A DNA stretch of 10,235 bases. Source: Acidobacteriota bacterium. GTDB lineage: Bacteria > Acidobacteriota > Vicinamibacteria > Vicinamibacterales > UBA8438. Both the position numbers and the translations under genes were made by a program. Below the pieces are notes generated by a model. That model was given only the letters and a program-made list of their open reading frames with translations, was not told where the DNA came from and searched no databases. Numbering within the stretch: position 1 is the first letter of the stretch; each line of letters opens with the position of its first letter. Of this stretch, positions 6,977 through 10,235 are shown in pieces. The DNA lies in the NCBI GenBank assembly GCA_005778315.1, contig SXOW01000491.1, positions 1 through 10,235 of the forward strand, in the 5' to 3' direction.

Positions 6977-8128
6977 TCACCCGGCGACGTAGTGCCGCAC
7001 GGCCTGTCGGGCCTGCGCCTTGCCCTCTTCGACCACCAGCTCGATCTCCGCGACGTTCTTGGTGTTTGCTTCGCGCAGATCGCGAATCTTCTCGCGCGAG
7101 GTCATCTGGTAGTCGACCACCGCATCGACGAGCTTCTTCAGGGACTCGGCGCGAATCGTGGGGCCGTGCGCGGCCTCCAGTGCGGCCGCCTCGACCTGCC
7201 CGCCGATCTCGGCCATGGTCTCGAGACTCTTGTTCACCCCCTCGGTCATGGTGTTCAGAGTCTGGGTCGCTTCGTGCAGCCCGAACTGCGCCACGTAGGT
7301 CGCCGCCAGCGCCGTGAACACATGCTCGTTCGTCGCGAAGAAGGTCACGGATCGGTTGTAGACCTGGTCCTTGGCGTCGTGGGTCTGCCCCAGCTTCGCC
7401 ATCACGGTCTCCGACACGTGGTAGCCAATCTTGAGGTGCTCGGCGAGATCCGTCAGGAGACGTAGTTGCTTCTCTTCGTGCTGGAGCACCCCGTAGGCCT
7501 CGTCCCGGGCCAGCTGGAGCCTGGCCCGTGTCGCCTGATCGCCGTCCGACGCGTGCGCCGCGTCCTGAGCCGTCTCATAGGCGAGTCTGGCCGCCTCCAC
7601 GTGGCCTGCCTGGGTGTCCTTCACCTCGTAGGCCATGACCTCGGCTGCCTTGACCGCCCCGCGGAAATCGCCGAAGGCCGTGAGGATGCGTTCTTCGCGG
7701 TCGAGATGGGCCTTCGTGTCCCGAGCCACATCCAGATACGCCCGCTTGATCCGGTCGAACCGTTTGGGGATGCCGCCGCGCACCAGCGTCATCCAGGACG
7801 CGGCGATCTTCTCCTGCCAGTCGATCCTGTTGTCCTCGACATGACCGATCATGGTCTTGGCGTCGCTGACGATCGAATCGAACAGGCCGGAGATCTGCTG
7901 GTAGCGCGTGGCCACTCTGGCGTCCTTGATCTCGCTCCGCACCAGCTCGTTGAACGCGCCCATGTACTGCATGACGCGCCCGATGGCGGTGATCTTGCCG
8001 GCATCGATCTCGACGACATCGTCCAGCAGTTCCGCCATCTGGGAGGTTTCATCCTCGGACGGCAGGATCCCGAACTGGTTGAGAATGGCGATCGCCCCAT
8101 CCAGCCGCTGCTGCAGCGAACGACCCAT
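6977..8128 (-). CDS. Helical TelA-like protein of the 'cell surface protein' family
   Basis: This 383-residue protein is predicted to be almost wholly alpha-helical, with charged amphipathic segments throughout. It has no signal peptide and no membrane helix, so a cytosolic or peripheral location fits better than the label 'cell surface protein' that relatives often carry. Landmarks are LNQFGILPSEDE (16-27), a GDFRGAVKAAEV segment (153-164), SVTFFATNEHVFTAL (260-274), GLHEATQTLNTM (283-294) and AESLKKLVDAVVDYQ (327-341). The overall character and the C-terminal helices recall TelA/toxic-anion-resistance proteins, but I cannot claim homology by eye. I chose the start at 8128 because AGGAGG sits five bases before it. 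The 12 codons further upstream to the ATG at 8164 have poor third-position G/C and no ribosome site. The gene is divergent from the DUF6384-like gene and converges on the permease gene 70 bases away. Confidence 0.75.
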   Translation of the reverse strand: MGRSLQQRLDGAIAILNQFGILPSEDETSQMAELLDDVVEIDAGKITAIGRVMQYMGAFNELVRSEIKDARVATRYQQISGLFDSIVSDAKTMIGHVEDNRIDWQEKIAASWMTLVRGGIPKRFDRIKRAYLDVARDTKAHLDREERILTAFGDFRGAVKAAEVMAYEVKDTQAGHVEAARLAYETAQDAAHASDGDQATRARLQLARDEAYGVLQHEEKQLRLLTDLAEHLKIGYHVSETVMAKLGQTHDAKDQVYNRSVTFFATNEHVFTALAATYVAQFGLHEATQTLNTMTEGVNKSLETMAEIGGQVEAAALEAAHGPTIRAESLKKLVDAVVDYQMTSREKIRDLREANTKNVAEIELVVEEGKAQARQAVRHYVAG

Positions 8129-8169
8129 ACCGGCCTCCTGAAGTCGAACCGTATCCGTACTCATCGCAC

Positions 8170-8180
8170 GATAGTATCCT
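8170..8180. promoter_or_regulatory. Symmetric candidate -10 of a divergent promoter
   Basis: GATAGTATC (8170-8178) is a GATA-N-TATC palindrome and the most AT-rich spot in the 100-bp divergent gap. Rightward it offers TAGTAT (8172-8177) or TATCCT (8175-8180) as a -10. Leftward it offers TACTAT or TAGGAT. No good -35 is visible for either direction, so this is a weak call. It would place both starts within about 50 bases of the respective genes. Confidence 0.3.
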
Positions 8181-8228
8181 ACGTGTCGTGGCCATCCAGC
8201 GGCCCCGGAGTGCGACGCGCGTGAGCCT

Positions 8229-9116
8229 ATGAACGGGTCAGCCGATCTCGAGAAGACGCTTCGGATGATGGACGTGGCGGACGAACTCCGCCGCCGACGC
8301 CTGGCGATCGAGGAGCACCTCGAAGCCAGCGACCGTGACACGCTCCGGGCGGGCCTGATCGATCGCTATCGCGAGATGGGCCACGACGCGGATCCGCGGC
8401 TGCTCGAGGAGGCGATCGACACGGTCCGGTCGCAGCAGCACCGGTTCTGCCCGCCCCGGCCCGGGGCGGGGCTCACGCTCGCCACGCTGTACGTGCGTCG
8501 CGCGGAACTGGCACGCCGGGTCCTCACACCCCTGCTGGCCCTGAGCCTGGCCGGCGCCCTCGTCGCGGGGGCCGCCATCGGTGTCCGATCGTGGCGCGCG
8601 GATCGTGAGGCGAACCAGCAGCAGCAGACCGCGGCGCTGGCCGACCGGGCCGCCTCCCTGCTTGCCGAGGTCCGCGCGGTCGCGCTGGAACCTGCCACGG
8701 TGGCGATGGCCGAAGCGCTGTCTGCCGACGCGCAGCGAGCCCTGGCGGCCGGCGACGACGACCGCATCGAGCACGCCACACGGCAGCTGGCCGAGCTGGT
8801 CGAGCGTCTCCAGCAGGAGTACACCCTGGTCATCACCCGGGGGCGCGAACGAGACGGCGTACGGCACTATCTCATCGTCCAGGCACGGGGGCCGGACCAG
8901 CAGCCGGTACGGGTCCAGATCCGCGACGAAGAGACCGGCGACCTCGACATGGTGAGCGAGTGGGGCGAGCGCGTGGACAAGCGGATCTACGATCAGGTGG
9001 CCGCCGACTATGCCGACAACCAGGTCATCGACGACCACGTGATGGGACAGAAACGGCGCGGTCTGCTCGAGCCTGAGGCACGGTTCTCTTCGATCGGCCG
9101 GATCACGCAGTGGTGA
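8229..9116 (+). CDS. DUF6384-like single-pass membrane protein
   Basis: This 295-residue protein matches the pattern I associate with DUF6384. The N-terminal helical region (1-80) starts LEKTLRMMDVADELRRRR and includes DPRLLEEAIDTV. ATLYVRRAELARR (85-97) precedes one membrane helix (98-119, LLALSLAGALVAGAAIGV), then a coiled-coil stalk (about 122-205). The conserved C-terminal domain contains RHYLIVQARG, SEWGERVDKRIYD, QKRRGLLEPEARF and a terminal ITQW. Arginines flank the helix on both sides, so topology is uncertain. No catalytic motif is seen and the function is unknown. The ribosome site (GTGAG, 8221-8225) is weak. The stop overlaps or nearly touches the next gene, so the two are a transcriptional and probably translational unit. 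Confidence 0.75.
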   Translation: MNGSADLEKTLRMMDVADELRRRRLAIEEHLEASDRDTLRAGLIDRYREMGHDADPRLLEEAIDTVRSQQHRFCPPRPGAGLTLATLYVRRAELARRVLTPLLALSLAGALVAGAAIGVRSWRADREANQQQQTAALADRAASLLAEVRAVALEPATVAMAEALSADAQRALAAGDDDRIEHATRQLAELVERLQQEYTLVITRGRERDGVRHYLIVQARGPDQQPVRVQIRDEETGDLDMVSEWGERVDKRIYDQVAADYADNQVIDDHVMGQKRRGLLEPEARFSSIGRITQW

Positions 9117-9118
9117 CC

Positions 9119-10235
9119 ATGCGGGGGCCGGACATCGCAGAACGTTTCCGCGCAGCGGTGCACGAGTTCGAGCGCACCCTGAACGAGGGGCGCACCTCGC
9201 TCCAAAATGCCGAAGATGCGCGCGCTCGTCTGGAGACGGAGCGTGAGCAGCTCCTCCTGCGGTTGTCCGAGGTGTATCTGCCGGAGTTGGGCCAAGCGGC
9301 GGTCGATGGCCTGCGGAGCGCGCTGCCGGGGATCCACACGCGGGTGGAGATGCTACTTCGCGAGAAGTCGGAGGAGCAGCGCCGGCTCGCCGACACGCTG
9401 GACCAGCAGGGACGGGAGCGCAGCCGACTCGATGCCGCGCTTGACGACCTGACTGAGCGCGTCGAGCACTTGGCCCAAGAACGCGACCGCCTGACGGACA
9501 CGGTGGCCACGGCGATCGAGGCCCGGCCCGACCACGCGGCGCTCGCCCGGTCTGTCCGGCAGAGGGAGACCCGCTGCGAACAGTCCGAACGACGCCACGC
9601 CACCGCCGTGCTGGAGCGTGACGAGAAGGCCGCCGCGTATGAACAGGACCGTTTGTTCAGCTACCTGCTGCAGCGGCGGTACGGCACGGCCGAGTACCGC
9701 GCCGCCGGCCTGATCCGCCGGCTTGACGCCTGGGTCGCCGCGCGTGTCGATTTCGGTGCCCAGCGGCAGCGGTACCAGCTCTTGCGCGAGGTTCCCGTCG
9801 CCACTGAGGAGGCCCTGCGGCAGAGCGAACGCGAACGCGACGAGGAGCGGGTGCGGCTGCGAGCACTCGAGAAGGACGTCGAGGACCTCCACGGGCTCAC
9901 GCAGGTCATCGAGGAGGGCAACCGCCTGTACGAGCAGCGGCAGACCTTGGTCACCCAGCTGGCGGAAATCGACGCGGCCCTGCGCGAGGCCACCGCGAGC
10001 GGCGAGCGTCTCGCGTCTGGTCAGGGCGCGTATCACGAGGCAGCGCGCACGGAGCTGACGGACTTTCTGGAGAGTCAGCCGATCCGCCAGCTCGAGGCAC
10101 TGGCCCGGTCGACCCCGACCCCGCGCGACGACGAGCTGACCGCGGCCCTCGAGCGGTGGGACGCGGAGTGGACACGCGCCACCGCGCTGGTCGAGGCGCT
10201 GCGCCGGGAGCAACACACCGCGACAGAGCGGATCG
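9119..10235 (+). CDS. Long coiled-coil protein, 3' end outside the window
   Basis: The frame is open from 9119 to the right edge without a stop, giving 372 residues so far. Third codon positions are strongly G/C and the composition (Glu, Arg, Leu, Gln, Ala) is that of a coiled coil. Helical stretches cover about 9-55, 75-180, 215-300 and 335-372. They are interrupted by YLPELGQAAVDGL (53-65), a conserved-looking globular patch around FSYLLQRRYGTAEYRAAGLI (180-199) with LDAWVA, and a break near SQPIRQLEAL. No Walker A motif, signal peptide or membrane helix is visible, so it is not an evident SMC or RecN ATPase. A GTG at 9113 in the same frame overlaps the previous stop (GTGA) and is an alternative start two codons earlier. 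It probably works with the DUF6384-like protein encoded just upstream; the role is unknown. Confidence 0.8.
   Translation, partial: MRGPDIAERFRAAVHEFERTLNEGRTSLQNAEDARARLETEREQLLLRLSEVYLPELGQAAVDGLRSALPGIHTRVEMLLREKSEEQRRLADTLDQQGRERSRLDAALDDLTERVEHLAQERDRLTDTVATAIEARPDHAALARSVRQRETRCEQSERRHATAVLERDEKAAAYEQDRLFSYLLQRRYGTAEYRAAGLIRRLDAWVAARVDFGAQRQRYQLLREVPVATEEALRQSERERDEERVRLRALEKDVEDLHGLTQVIEEGNRLYEQRQTLVTQLAEIDAALREATASGERLASGQGAYHEAARTELTDFLESQPIRQLEALARSTPTPRDDELTAALERWDAEWTRATALVEALRREQHTATERI

Noticed and set aside
8129..8341. Longer N-terminus for the minus-strand helical protein
   Set aside because: The extra residues from 8341 are Ser/Arg-rich and overlap the start of the DUF6384-like gene. 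From 8164 the codons have poor third-position G/C, and AGGAGG points to the start at 8128.
1..10235. Mobile element, CRISPR array, tRNA or phage signatures
   Set aside because: I saw no transposase motifs, terminal inverted repeats, regularly spaced repeats or tRNA-like stretches. The 2460 scar is best explained by deletion without an inserted element.

Overview
This 10.2 kb window is GC-rich, densely packed chromosomal DNA. It most likely comes from an Acidobacteriota bacterium, with the Vicinamibacteria type as my best guess. The main reason is a PadR regulator translationally coupled to an 888-residue duplicated FtsX/MacB-type permease of the ADOP family (acidobacterial duplicated orphan permease), plus the stub of a second ADOP gene elsewhere in the window. 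The taxonomy is inferred from gene content and base composition only. I see no rRNA, tRNA, CRISPR array, insertion sequence or phage gene.

Layout from the left: (1) positions 13-726 hold a Tat-type exported ankyrin-repeat protein and a 63-residue two-helix membrane protein. (2) Positions 833-2377 hold an exported type-B carboxylesterase with a complete catalytic triad. (3) Positions 2391-3005 are a scar. The last 22 codons of an ADOP permease on the minus strand abut a metallo-beta-lactamase-fold hydrolase on the plus strand that has lost its N-terminus and start codon, and apparently also the middle of its active site. (4) Positions 3072-3857 hold an exported double-domain VOC (glyoxalase-fold) protein. 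(5) Positions 3911-6906 hold the PadR-ADOP pair behind a good sigma70-type promoter, whose start-site region carries a 10-bp direct repeat and a short inverted repeat, a likely PadR operator. (6) From 6977 to the right edge lies a divergent module of three poorly understood genes: a soluble helical protein of the family often labelled 'cell surface protein' (TelA-like in character) on the minus strand, and on the plus strand a DUF6384-like single-pass membrane protein overlapping or abutting a long coiled-coil protein that runs off the window.

Genes 1-5 look like a periplasm- and envelope-directed accessory neighbourhood of exported enzymes and an envelope permease, shaped by deletion. The most promising uncharacterised system is the three-gene module in region 6. 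All three products are helix-rich, none carries a recognisable enzyme motif, and their 100-bp divergent intergenic region contains a symmetric AT-rich GATAGTATC that could serve as a -10 on both strands.
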